Shown here one piece after another: positions 33,971-42,314 of a stretch of 64,000 bases of DNA. Positions within the stretch are counted from its first letter, which is position 1. The number at the start of each line of letters is the position of its first letter. The notes beneath the pieces were generated by a model. It was not told the DNA's origin. It ran no database searches and saw only the letters and a list, made by a program, of their open reading frames with translations. The stretch spans positions 61,910 through 125,909 of the forward strand of contig CAMJDZ010000002.1 of the NCBI GenBank assembly GCA_946404545.1. Direction: 5' to 3'. The DNA comes from an uncultured Candidatus Saccharibacteria bacterium (GTDB taxonomy: Bacteria; Patescibacteriota; Saccharimonadia; Saccharimonadales; Saccharimonadaceae). The position numbers and the translations under genes are program-made.

Positions 33971-34101
33971 GCCTAAACCACAAAAAACTACTCCATAGTC
34001 GGACTCGCGGAGGCCACGGCCGAGCGCGAGACGGCTGTCGCCCGTAACGACGGGCCGACAGAACGTCGTGCCGACGAGGAGTAGTTTTCTGTGTTTTAGG
34101 C
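33971..34101 (-). ncRNA. Structured element A, downstream of ileS
   Basis: A 131-base inverted structure. Arms GCCTAAA...TTTAGGC at the ends, then a perfect AAAACTACTCC / GGAGTAGTTTT helix, GTCGG/CCGAC, a first hairpin CTCGCG/CGCGAG with a GGC-loop-GCC top, and a second hairpin CTGTCG-CCCGT-AACG-ACGGG-C-CGACAG. The ileS stop codon lies in the 5' arm on the minus strand and a T-run follows the 3' arm, so it may double as a 3' end. Its core matches element B at 37306 with paired changes in the helices. Orientation is inferred from the flanking gene. Function unknown. Confidence 0.65.
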
Positions 34102-37023
34102 CTTTTCTAGGCTAATCGTGACATTACTACCGTCAATCTTCACAACTTCATCATAGGCGTAATTACCTTCGCCGAGCTCAGTCGCCAAGACTTCATTTTT
34201 GAGCGTTTCGACATGCGCTTCCGGCACATCGCAGCTCACGAACAATTTAATGCGATCGTCCACGTTGAGTCCTGCTTTTTTGCGAGCAGACTGAACAAAC
34301 CTAATCAATTCGCGAACAAATCCTTCTTCTTTTAGCTCCGGAGTGAGTACTTTATTTAATTTTACCTCTGTTCCGTGGGCCACTCGTTTGACATTGACCT
34401 CTTCCGTAATAATTTGTTCAAAGAACTCATCGAGCTTCTCGCCACCATAAGTCAAGTCGGCAAGTGGCTGGCGAACCTTGATTTGACCGTACTTATCATT
34501 GCGATCCATGCGAAGCGCGAGACCTTCCGTAATGATTGCGCGGCACTCAGCCATCTTCGCGAGCGCATCCTCATCAATCTTGCCAGCAGCTGGCCAGTCC
34601 ATGAGATGCACGCTTTCGCCGCCCATCATGTTCTGCCAGAGTTCCTCGGCGAGGAACGGCGTGAATGGCGCCATAATCAAAGCGAGATAGCTTAGTACGA
34701 AGTGTAGGGTCTCATAGGCCTCAGCCTTATCGCTACCAGATTCAGACTTCCAGAAGCGGCGGCGGCTGCGGCGAACGAACCAGTTCGAAAGATCATCAAT
34801 AAATGGCAAGATACCGGCAGTTGCAGCAGGAAGATTATACTTTTCCATACCGTCAGTTACCTCGTTGCGGAGCTGGTAGAGTCTAGCGACAATCCAAGCA
34901 TCGAGTGGGTTCTCGAGCTTCTTTGGCTCTTCAAGTTTATCACCCTTAAATTCCCAACCGTCGACTTCGGCATACATCGTAAAGAAGTCGTAAACGTTCC
35001 AAACCATCGTCAACTTGCGTGCCGTATCAGAGACATCCTTATCGATAAGCGCAAAGTCTTCACCGGCAAGCACTGGGCTAGAAAGCATCACAAAGCGAAG
35101 CGCGTCAGCCGAATACTGGTCCATGAGCACGTTCGGATCAGTGTAGTTACCGAGCGACTTGCTCATCTTGCGGCCATCATTACCAGCCAAAGTACCAGTG
35201 GTAATTACGTTCTTGTAAGCCTTATCGCCAAAGAGCGCCGTGTTCACTGCGTGAACATAATAGAACCATGCGCGAACCTGGCCAATATACTCAACGATGA
35301 AGTCGGCCGGATAGTTCTTCTCGAACTTCTCCTTGTTTTCGAACGGATAATGGAGCTGCGCGAATGGCATCGAGCCAGACTCAAACCAGCAGTCGAGCAC
35401 CTTATCGACGCGCGTAAAGTGTTCGCCGTCGATATCGAATTCAATCGCATCAACCCATGGGCGATGGTAGTCCTCGAGACGTACGCCAGAAAGTTCATAA
35501 AGCTCATCATAAGACCCGACAACCTTGAGCGTGCCCTTGTCGCCACGCCAAACCGGCATCGCAGTCGCCCAGAAGCGATCGCGGCTAAGGTTCCAATCTG
35601 GAGCCTGCTCGATATTCTTTGCGAAGCGACCATGCTTGAGGTGTTCTGGGAACCAGTTAATATCCTCGTTCTTCTCGAGCATCAAAGACTTATTGCCCTC
35701 AATGTCGAAGAACCAGCTTGGAATTGCGCGGTACATAATACGCTGCTTGCTGCGTGGGTTGAATGGGTATTCGTGCTGGATATACTCAATCTTATAGATT
35801 GGTTTGTCATCGCCCTCAAAACATTTGGCGATAATCTTATTCATATCCCAAGCGTGAATCTTGCCATCCTCGTCAGGACGCACGCCGGCCTCTTTCATTG
35901 CTATATCTGCGCCGTCTAGATAGAAGCCATTGTCGTCTAGAACATCGATAATTGGCACCTTTTCCTTCCTGCAAAGCGAAAAGTCATCCTCTCCATAAGC
36001 TGGCGCGATATGCACAATACCGGTGCCTTCTTCGGAGCCGACGAAATCGCCAGCGTACACCTTATGCGCATTCTTTTCTTCAGCCTCGTAATAGTCCTTC
36101 GTGAATTTTCGCCATTCGACAAGCGGAGTATTTGTCTCACCCAAGAATAGCGGTTCATAGCTAAGGCCAACAAGCTTCTCGCCCTTGAAAGCATCGAGCT
36201 CTTTCCAGTCATCGCCCTGAGCCTTACCCTTTAGCGCGATAAATTTGCGCCCCTCACCATCTTGATAGAGTGCATAAGTCAGCTTCTTATTAACGGCGAG
36301 TGCCATATTGCCAAAAAGAGTCCATGGAGTAGTAGTCCAAGCCATCAAATAAACGCCCTTTAGCTCGCCGTCATTAATCATAAACTTAACGTAAGCCGAC
36401 GGATCGGTCACGGTCTGATAAGCGTCATTATCCATCGTAACCTCGGCCTTAGAAACAGGGGTCGCAAACTTAGTATCATACATGAGGACCTTTGCGCCTT
36501 CGTAGATTTTACCCTTCTCGTAAAGCGTCTTGAATGCCCACCAAACCGACTCCATGAAGTCCTTGTTCATGGTGCGGTAGCAGTTATCGAAATCGACCCA
36601 GCGACCAATGCGATCAATCGTGCCGCGCCAAGTCTCGGAGTTCGCAACCATCGACTCGCGAGCTTTAATAATATAATCTTCAAGCGAAATCTTCGTGCCA
36701 ATATCGCGGCGATCAGTAATGCCAAGCTGTTTTTCGACGAAATTCTCAGCCGGCAAACCATGGCAGTCCCAACCCCAGCGGCGCTCAACGCGCTTACCAT
36801 TCATCGTCCAAAAACGAGGCACAGCATCCTTCACGACGGACGAAAGGAGGGTCCCATGGTGAGGCATGCCAGTAATAAACGGAGGGCCATCATAAAAGAC
36901 ATAGCTATTATCAATCGGGCGATTCTCGACCGACTTTTCAAAGGTCTTGTTCTTTTTCCAGAACTCGACTAGTGCTTTTTCGTACTCGCTCGCACGACGT
37001 CGCACACCATATTTATATTTCAT
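34096..37023 (-). CDS. ileS: Isoleucyl-tRNA synthetase
   Basis: Class I synthetase of about 975 residues. Motifs: PHHGTLLSS (HxGH region, H55-H56-G57 with T at the fourth place), GWDCHGLPAENFVEKQLGI (editing-domain entry), TTTPWTLFGNMALAVN in the CP1 editing domain, the GRKMSKSLGNY KMSKS loop, a helical anticodon-binding region, and a C-terminal domain with no visible zinc motif. The ATG at 37023 is chosen for AAAGGAG just upstream; the longer frame would run into the T-box terminator. It is controlled by the T-box leader at 37040-37235. Its stop codon lies in structured element A. Confidence 0.96.
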   Translation of the reverse strand: MKYKYGVRRRASEYEKALVEFWKKNKTFEKSVENRPIDNSYVFYDGPPFITGMPHHGTLLSSVVKDAVPRFWTMNGKRVERRWGWDCHGLPAENFVEKQLGITDRRDIGTKISLEDYIIKARESMVANSETWRGTIDRIGRWVDFDNCYRTMNKDFMESVWWAFKTLYEKGKIYEGAKVLMYDTKFATPVSKAEVTMDNDAYQTVTDPSAYVKFMINDGELKGVYLMAWTTTPWTLFGNMALAVNKKLTYALYQDGEGRKFIALKGKAQGDDWKELDAFKGEKLVGLSYEPLFLGETNTPLVEWRKFTKDYYEAEEKNAHKVYAGDFVGSEEGTGIVHIAPAYGEDDFSLCRKEKVPIIDVLDDNGFYLDGADIAMKEAGVRPDEDGKIHAWDMNKIIAKCFEGDDKPIYKIEYIQHEYPFNPRSKQRIMYRAIPSWFFDIEGNKSLMLEKNEDINWFPEHLKHGRFAKNIEQAPDWNLSRDRFWATAMPVWRGDKGTLKVVGSYDELYELSGVRLEDYHRPWVDAIEFDIDGEHFTRVDKVLDCWFESGSMPFAQLHYPFENKEKFEKNYPADFIVEYIGQVRAWFYYVHAVNTALFGDKAYKNVITTGTLAGNDGRKMSKSLGNYTDPNVLMDQYSADALRFVMLSSPVLAGEDFALIDKDVSDTARKLTMVWNVYDFFTMYAEVDGWEFKGDKLEEPKKLENPLDAWIVARLYQLRNEVTDGMEKYNLPAATAGILPFIDDLSNWFVRRSRRRFWKSESGSDKAEAYETLHFVLSYLALIMAPFTPFLAEELWQNMMGGESVHLMDWPAAGKIDEDALAKMAECRAIITEGLALRMDRNDKYGQIKVRQPLADLTYGGEKLDEFFEQIITEEVNVKRVAHGTEVKLNKVLTPELKEEGFVRELIRFVQSARKKAGLNVDDRIKLFVSCDVPEAHVETLKNEVLATELGEGNYAYDEVVKIDGSNVTISLEKA

Positions 37024-37039
37024 GTTCGACTCTCCTTTC

Positions 37040-37235
37040 TTGTTGAACAAAAAAATTCCAACTTTCATTGGAACTCCTCGGAGCGGTACCATCCAATTTC
37101 TGAATCAAATACGACCCAGCCCTTATTTTATCTCTCACGCGGACTCACGAACGGTTCTACTTGACCTGCCCTCGCAGTTCTGGCACGTCTTTCTTCCGTC
37201 AGCTCGCAGTTGATCGCTGCTTATAACGCTTTTAT
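37040..37235 (-). promoter_or_regulatory. T-box riboswitch (isoleucine) before ileS
   Basis: On the minus strand the leader contains the T-box core GATGGTACCGCTCC (about 37081-37094), followed by TTCCAA-loop-TTGGAA (37056-37074) and a run of T, the typical antiterminator/terminator pair. Stem I with an ATC triplet in the specifier region lies nearer the transcription start, near 37235 (GCAGCGATCAACTGC). Uncharged tRNA-Ile would bind and prevent termination. A matching tRNA-Ile(GAU) is in this window at 55450. Confidence 0.88.
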
Positions 37236-37241
37236 GCAAAA

Positions 37242-37247
37242 ATTATA
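37242..37247 (-). promoter_or_regulatory. Promoter -10 of the ileS leader
   Basis: TATAAT on the minus strand, with a TTGTTG -35 at an 18-base spacing. Start predicted near 37235. Confidence 0.55.
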
Positions 37248-37305
37248 CCACATTTATTCAATGCGCAACAAGCATAATTATTTTTGCTCGACAATTATTA
37301 TTGTT

Positions 37306-37418
37306 GGCAAAAAATATTCTTCGTAGTAGGACTTACGGAGGCTGCTGCCGAGTACGAAGAGCTACCCGTGAAGACGGGCTAGCTGGACGCTGTGCCTACG
37401 AGAAGAATATTTTTAGCC
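37306..37418 (-). ncRNA. Structured element B, downstream of the thioredoxin-like gene
   Basis: A 113-base relative of element A. GGC/GCC ends, a perfect AAAAATATTCTTC / GAAGAATATTTTT helix, GTAGG/CCTAC, a first hairpin topped by GGC-TGCT-GCC, and a second hairpin AGCTA-CCCGT-GAAG-ACGGG-C-TAGCT with the same unpaired C as in A. Identical core bases GGACT..CGGAGGC....GCCGAG and ACG..GTGCC are kept while the helices change on both sides. The stop codon of the upstream minus-strand gene lies in the arm, as in A. Confidence 0.65.
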
Positions 37419-37676
37419 TATAAGATAATAATTGACGTCATCAATTTTTGGCAGCATCGTTCCTCGCCATTCTTGAAGAATCTTGCCGTCATTGTCGAGC
37501 GCCAAAATCGTTGGATATTCTAACACGTCATATGTCCGGCAAATGCTCTCGCCTTCCGGACTGTCCGGCTCGAAGCTTTCAATCGTGCGACCAGTGCGAT
37601 GTTCGAATTCGCGCAGCCACTCAATTACCGAGCGCGCGTAGTCGCTCTCTTCTCGCCAAATCATTACCACCCTCAT
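37413..37676 (-). CDS. Small thioredoxin-fold-like protein, 87 aa
   Basis: Starts MRVVMIWREESDYARSVIEWLREFEHRTG and has the order strand, helix, strand, a cis-Pro-like EYPTILALDNDGKI and a terminal WRGTMLPKIDDVNYYL, as in thioredoxin folds. The redox CxxC is absent: only a single Cys is present, in the middle of the protein, so a redox role is unlikely. The start at 37676 is supported by GAAGGGA; it follows nrdR by four bases, in the ftsZ-nrdR transcript. Confidence 0.6.
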   Translation of the reverse strand: MRVVMIWREESDYARSVIEWLREFEHRTGRTIESFEPDSPEGESICRTYDVLEYPTILALDNDGKILQEWRGTMLPKIDDVNYYLIG

Positions 37677-37680
37677 TTTT

Positions 37681-38148
37681 CTATTTCCCTTCTTTTTTAG
37701 CCATGCGCTCACGCTGCTCTGCGATACTGCGCTCAAGATCATCTAATGATTTAAACTCTTTAAAGACACTCGCGAAGCGGACGTATGCCATCTCATTCGT
37801 ATCGGCCAAAACATCAAGAATCGTCTCGCCAATCAACGAAGACTGAATTTCGTCTTTACCAACGTCATAAATCTTCTCTTCCACGAGATCGACAACGTTT
37901 TGAACATCCAAATCGCTATTGAAGTATTTGCCGACCGAGTTGCGTACTGCTTTCATCAGCTTATCGCGATCAAAAGCTTCGCGCGCACCAGAACGCTTGC
38001 GCACCATCATGCCTGGGCGCTCAATACGCTCGTAGGTTGTAAAACGATGTTTGCCATCAAGCGAGACGCGGCGGCGACGAATCATCGTGCCGTCTTGCGA
38101 CTCACGGCTCTCAATCACTTTACTCTCGCCAATTTTTAGGTGGCTCAT
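37681..38148 (-). CDS. nrdR: NrdR-type transcriptional repressor lacking the zinc ribbon
   Basis: 155 residues. The ATP-cone domain is intact (VVKRSG-like MVRKRSGAREAFDRDKLMKAV ... YVRFASVFKEFKS), and the N-terminal SKVIESRES, RRRR and RFTTYER blocks are clear. However, the four cysteines that bind zinc in NrdR are all replaced: positions 3 and 6 read H and I, and the second pair in RRRRVSLDGKHRF reads S and G. The zinc ribbon is needed for DNA binding in characterised NrdR, so this copy probably contacts DNA differently or has lost it. AGGAGGGGG precedes the ATG. It lies between ftsZ and the thioredoxin-like gene. Confidence 0.88.
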   Translation of the reverse strand: MSHLKIGESKVIESRESQDGTMIRRRRVSLDGKHRFTTYERIERPGMMVRKRSGAREAFDRDKLMKAVRNSVGKYFNSDLDVQNVVDLVEEKIYDVGKDEIQSSLIGETILDVLADTNEMAYVRFASVFKEFKSLDDLERSIAEQRERMAKKEGK

Positions 38149-38156
38149 ACCCCCTC

Positions 38157-39380
38157 CTAATCTTTATTCTTTTTGCGGCGCCTCAAAATAGCTGGAATAT
38201 CACTGTCATCATCGTCATTATCATTGCGGATTTGATCCCACATGTTGACGGTATTTGGGCTAGAGAATTCTGCAGATGCCTGAGATTCAGATTCGAGCTT
38301 TGGCTCTTCTTCTGGCATGCTGCGTACTGGATCAGCGGCAACCTGAGAAGGTGCTGGGGTTGGCTCAGCAACCACTGGTTCTGGTGCGTAGCCTTCCATT
38401 GCGCGTGGATCATCACTGTAATACTGAGAATCGAAGCCAGTTGCGACAACCGTAACGATAACTTCGTCTTCGAGTTCTGGGCGAATTGCAGCACCCCAGA
38501 TAATGTTCGCATCTGGGCTGATGCTTGCAGTGATAAGCTCGGCAGCTTCGCTGATTTCGCTCATCGAGAGGTCATAACCACCAACAACCGAGAGCAAGAC
38601 GCCACGAGCACCGTCAATCGAGACCTCAATAAGCGGAGATTCGATTGCCTGCTGAGCAGCGATAACTGCGCGGTTTTCACCAGATGCGCGACCGATACCC
38701 ATGAGGGCGGAGCCTGCATCCTTCATAATCTTGCGGACATCGGCGAAATCCAAGTTGACCAAGCCGTGCTCGGTAATAAGCTCGGAAATGCCCTGAACGC
38801 CCTGACGAAGAACATCATCAGCAATCTTGAACGCCTCAAGAATTGGCGTGCGCTGATCAATCGTCTGGAGGAGACGATCGTTTGGAATCGTAATCAAAGC
38901 GTCGACGTTGCGTGCGAGGCGTTCAATACCCCAATCTGCGTTTGCCTTGCGCTTCTGGCCTTCAAAGGAGAATGGTTTGGTAACAACACCAACCGTAAGA
39001 ATATCTTGCTTGCGAGCTTCCTCAGCAACAATATAACCTGCACCAGAACCGGTACCACCACCAGCGCCAAGCGTAATAAATGCCATGTCGGCACCAGCGA
39101 GTGCGTTCTTGATTTCCTCGCGGCTCTCATCAGCAGCCTTTTCGCCAACGCTAGGATCAGCGCCTGCACCAAGACCGTTAGTCGTATCATGGCCAAGATG
39201 GACCTTGATATCGGCCTTCGAATTATGCAAAGCCTGAGCATCGGTATTCATCGCAACTAGGTCGACACCAGTCAAACCAGCCTCGCGCATGCGGTTCACT
39301 GCAGAACCACCAGCGCCACCAACGCCAATAACTTTAATGCTTGCTGTACTCTCCACCTCGCTCGGTTTTACTTCGGGCAT
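38157..39380 (-). CDS. ftsZ: Cell division protein FtsZ
   Basis: 407 residues: GVGGAGGSAVNRM, the tubulin signature GAGGGTGSGA, NLDFADVRKIM and the variable linker, ending DIPAILRRRKKNKD, the C-terminal motif that binds FtsA and other partners. The ATG at 39380 is used because GGAGGAG precedes it; a GTG 15 bases upstream is in frame but overlaps that site. It is downstream of ftsA with 79 bases between, as in a normal division cluster. Confidence 0.97.
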   Translation of the reverse strand: MPEVKPSEVESTASIKVIGVGGAGGSAVNRMREAGLTGVDLVAMNTDAQALHNSKADIKVHLGHDTTNGLGAGADPSVGEKAADESREEIKNALAGADMAFITLGAGGGTGSGAGYIVAEEARKQDILTVGVVTKPFSFEGQKRKANADWGIERLARNVDALITIPNDRLLQTIDQRTPILEAFKIADDVLRQGVQGISELITEHGLVNLDFADVRKIMKDAGSALMGIGRASGENRAVIAAQQAIESPLIEVSIDGARGVLLSVVGGYDLSMSEISEAAELITASISPDANIIWGAAIRPELEDEVIVTVVATGFDSQYYSDDPRAMEGYAPEPVVAEPTPAPSQVAADPVRSMPEEEPKLESESQASAEFSSPNTVNMWDQIRNDNDDDDSDIPAILRRRKKNKD

Positions 39381-39459
39381 GTTATTCTCCTCCACAAAAT
39401 TTGAAAATACTTACCTCTATAATAACACAGAAAGCAAATATTTTATACAAGCGTTTTTG

Positions 39460-40701
39460 TTAGTCTTTGAAAAACTTAAAGAAACGGGACAAGAAGCCGC
39501 CACTGCTCTTCTTCTTGTGCTTTTTTTGTGTTCGACCGCCTTTATCAGAGAAATCGATGCCGCTACGTTCGTTGTCGCCGAGCATCAAACCAATCGCAGT
39601 TGCATATTCCGGTTTCAAAATGTCTTCGCTCACGCCAATTATGCCAGCTGGTTTTGCTACGCGAACAGCGAGCTCGACTTGCTTACGAGCGAATAGTTCA
39701 ATATTTTTAAGCTTTGCACCGCCACCGCAGAGGACCAAGCCTTCCGGCAAGCGACGATCGTAACCTGCGACCTGGAGCATCTTGCGCACACCCTCGAAGA
39801 TTTCCTCGAGGCGCGCCTCAACTACCTCTTCTACCTCTTTGCGGCGGAAGTGGAACTCCTCGCGGCCACGCTTAATCATAATATCTTTCTCATTCGTATC
39901 AGTCTTTACAGCAGAAGCAAAGCGTACCTTAATCTCCTCTGCTACATCCGGCACCGTTGCAAGCACCGTTGCGAGATCCTTGGTAATATCATTGCTACCA
40001 AGCGGAATCACGCCGACGAACTGCAATTCGCCTTCATCAAATACAGCAAGGCTAGTCGTTGCCCCACCGAAGTCGAGCACGCCAACACCATTCTCGCGCT
40101 GCGCGCTGGTCGTAACAGCACGCGCTGCCGCCATTACATTCGGCTCAAATGGACCGTGTGGCTCTACGAGCGCACTCTGGCAAACCTTACGGAGATTATC
40201 GCAATCTGGAGTCAAAGCAGTCACAACATTCGCGCGAAGCTCCAAGCGAGCACCGTGCATGCCAAGCGGCTCATGAATGCCGCCCTGACCGTCAAGAATA
40301 TATTCATACGGAACAAGCGCAAGCGTTTCGCGGTTAGCTGGAATCTTACCAGCGATGGAAGTATCCGCGATGCGCATGATGTCTTCTTCGTCAATTTCGT
40401 GCTCAGCAACACCGACAGCAATCATGCCGTCAATCTTCGTGCTACCGATATGTGCACCATTAATGCCAACCGTCGCACGGTCAACCTTAATACCACTCAT
40501 ACCTTCGACTTTCGTCAAGCACTCGTCAATCGCCTTTGCTGGCGGAACTAGTTCTTTTACGATGCCACGGCGCATACCTTCAGTCGGTACTTCGCCATAG
40601 CCAATAACTGACACCTCTTCCCCTTTAACGGTGCCTAAAACCGTTCGCACAAAATTCGTGCCAACGTCAATTCCCACCGCAAAACGCGCTTTATCTTCCA
40701 T
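39460..40701 (-). CDS. ftsA: Cell division protein FtsA
   Basis: 413 residues, actin-like ATPase that anchors FtsZ to the membrane: VGIDVGTNFVRTVLG, the 1C domain, GVLDFGGATTSLAVFD, LVLCGGGAKLKNIE, and a basic C-terminal tail ending in GGFLSRFFKFFKD, which forms the amphipathic membrane helix. A -10 TACAAT (40709-40714) inside the extended TATGCTACAAT stands seven bases before the ATG, so the transcript looks leaderless. Confidence 0.96.
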   Translation of the reverse strand: MEDKARFAVGIDVGTNFVRTVLGTVKGEEVSVIGYGEVPTEGMRRGIVKELVPPAKAIDECLTKVEGMSGIKVDRATVGINGAHIGSTKIDGMIAVGVAEHEIDEEDIMRIADTSIAGKIPANRETLALVPYEYILDGQGGIHEPLGMHGARLELRANVVTALTPDCDNLRKVCQSALVEPHGPFEPNVMAAARAVTTSAQRENGVGVLDFGGATTSLAVFDEGELQFVGVIPLGSNDITKDLATVLATVPDVAEEIKVRFASAVKTDTNEKDIMIKRGREEFHFRRKEVEEVVEARLEEIFEGVRKMLQVAGYDRRLPEGLVLCGGGAKLKNIELFARKQVELAVRVAKPAGIIGVSEDILKPEYATAIGLMLGDNERSGIDFSDKGGRTQKKHKKKSSGGFLSRFFKFFKD

Positions 40702-40724
40702 ACTAATTATTGTAGCATAGATGC

Positions 40725-41471
40725 TTATGCTTGTGTAAGAATTTCGTAACCGTCTTCAGTTACCAAAATCGTATGTTCAAAGTGGCAACCCAACGAACCG
40801 TCACGCAAACAAACCGTCCAGCCATCATCCTCGTCTTCGACGACGACCGTATCTGGCTTACCAAGGCTCGACATCGGCTCAATACAAATCGTATCGCCAG
40901 CCTTTAGCTCGTAGCCGTGACCCTTTTTACCGTAGTTCGGCACCTCTGGTTCCATGTGCATTTTCTTGCCAATACCGTGACCGACGTAATTGCGAATCAC
41001 GCCAAGTTTACCCTTTTCAAGCGTTTTCTCGACTGCTGCACCGATATCGCCAAGTTTTGCGCCGGCTTTCACTTGTGCAATGCCTTCGTAAAGCGAAGAT
41101 TCTGTGTAGCTCAAGAGGTGTTTTTGCGCCGACGTTGGCTTTCCGATAATCATCGTAAAGGCCGAATCGACATAATAGCCCTGATATTTAATCACGAGAT
41201 CATAGCTCACCTTGTCGCCCTCCTCAAACGGGATATCTTTTGGCGTACCATGAATCAGCTCGTCGTTAACAGAAATACAAATCGAGCCCGGGAAATCAAC
41301 TTCCGGCTCATAGTAAGCGACCGTAGCGCCAGCGTCGAGAATCTTCTTTTCGACCCAATCGCTAATCTCGCGACCAGTCATGCCGGCCTTCGTATATTCT
41401 TTCAATTCGGCAAAAATTTGTGCCATGATTTTGCCGCCCGCGCGCATCGCGGAAATCTTTTTCTCATCCAT
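40725..41471 (-). CDS. map: Methionine aminopeptidase
   Basis: 248 residues of the type I enzyme. Metal ligands visible: D in YDLVIKYQGYYVDSAFT (two Asp), H in VGHGIGKKMHMEPEVPNYG, and E in CIEPM. It removes the initiator Met. TACAAT (41479-41484) lies seven bases before the ATG and inside the end of adk, so it may have its own leaderless start as well as read-through. Confidence 0.95.
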   Translation of the reverse strand: MDEKKISAMRAGGKIMAQIFAELKEYTKAGMTGREISDWVEKKILDAGATVAYYEPEVDFPGSICISVNDELIHGTPKDIPFEEGDKVSYDLVIKYQGYYVDSAFTMIIGKPTSAQKHLLSYTESSLYEGIAQVKAGAKLGDIGAAVEKTLEKGKLGVIRNYVGHGIGKKMHMEPEVPNYGKKGHGYELKAGDTICIEPMSSLGKPDTVVVEDEDDGWTVCLRDGSLGCHFEHTILVTEDGYEILTQA

Positions 41472-41474
41472 AGA

Positions 41475-42017
41475 CTATATTGTACCCCATTCTTTGAGGA
41501 CTTTTTCGATACGCTCAGTAATTTGTTCAATACTGCCAACACCGTCGACCTCTACAATTCTTAAACCAGTCGTGCCGAAGATCTCGCGAATCGAAGCAAT
41601 CATTTGCTCAAATATCTCCCAACGCTTTTCGATTGCATCAGCCGTGTCGTCAGCGCGACCACGTTCTTCGAGGCGCTTCCAAAGCTCTTCCTTCGTAACG
41701 TTCAAAATAATTGCGCCTTCTAACATATCGATGTCGCCGTGCTCAACAATCCACTTCGCCTGGTATTCATCACGTGGATAACCGTCAACAATCGCATTCG
41801 TCTCCGAATACTCCGCATCTTTCATTGCGTCATGCATCATATTGATAACGAAGTTGTCATCGACGAGTTCACCACTCTTCATCTTGGCATTCATCTCAGG
41901 ATTGTTTCGATCGCGAAGCAACTGGCCAACCGAAAGCCAACGCCAGCCATATTTCTTCGCCAAAATCTGCCCTTGTAGAGTTTTACCGCTACCCGCTGGT
42001 CCGAATAATGCAAACAT
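41475..42017 (-). CDS. adk: Adenylate kinase-like nucleoside monophosphate kinase
   Basis: 180 residues. The P-loop GPAGSGKT (6-13), the NMP-binding GYPRD and the short-form LID (ERGRADDTADAIEKR) are visible; the long zinc-type LID is missing. It balances AMP/ADP/ATP. A ribosome-binding site AAGGAG precedes the ATG. The neighbours map and S21 are usual ribosomal-cluster partners. Confidence 0.9.
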   Translation of the reverse strand: MFALFGPAGSGKTLQGQILAKKYGWRWLSVGQLLRDRNNPEMNAKMKSGELVDDNFVINMMHDAMKDAEYSETNAIVDGYPRDEYQAKWIVEHGDIDMLEGAIILNVTKEELWKRLEERGRADDTADAIEKRWEIFEQMIASIREIFGTTGLRIVEVDGVGSIEQITERIEKVLKEWGTI

Positions 42018-42042
42018 ATTTTTCTCCTTTTTCTTTTGCTTT

Positions 42043-42072
42043 AAAAATACCCCAGATAAGGGGGTATTTTTT
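42043..42072 (-). terminator. Terminator of rpsU
   Basis: AAAAATACCCC / GGGGTATTTTT with a seven-base loop, overlapping the rpsU stop codon on the minus strand. Confidence 0.8.
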
Positions 42073-42289
42073 ACTTAAGGCCTAACTTCATGCGTTCGGC
42101 TTTTTCGGCTTTGCGCTTGTCGCGAAGAATCGCCTTATTGCGACGCTCACGCTTGGAGATTGGCTTGCTGAAACGCAAACTCTCCTTCGCAGTAGCCATC
42201 ACGCCACTCTGAAGAACCTTGCGATTGAAGCGACGAATAACGTTTTCGTTTGCTTCGTTCTGGTCTTTTCTAGTTACTTTGATTGCCAT
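42071..42289 (-). CDS. rpsU: Ribosomal protein S21
   Basis: 72 residues: MAIKVTRKDQNEANENVIRRFNRKVLQSGV, then SLRFSKPISKRERRNKAILRDKRKAEKAERM, typical of S21. The frame continues upstream to 42328, but the ATG at 42289 gives the correct family N-terminus. A TAAAAT about ten bases upstream, at the end of recJ, suggests a very short leader. Confidence 0.9.
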   Translation of the reverse strand: MAIKVTRKDQNEANENVIRRFNRKVLQSGVMATAKESLRFSKPISKRERRNKAILRDKRKAEKAERMKLGLK

Positions 42290-42314
42290 ACTGCGCTCTA
42301 TTTTATCATATCTA

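Noticed and set aside
33971..34101. Integron attC-like site (GCCTAAA ... TTTAGGC ends around a palindrome)
   Set aside because: The terminal arms recall attC core sites, but element B has different ends (GGC/GCC), no integrase is seen, and the conserved core with covarying hairpins does not fit attC spacing.
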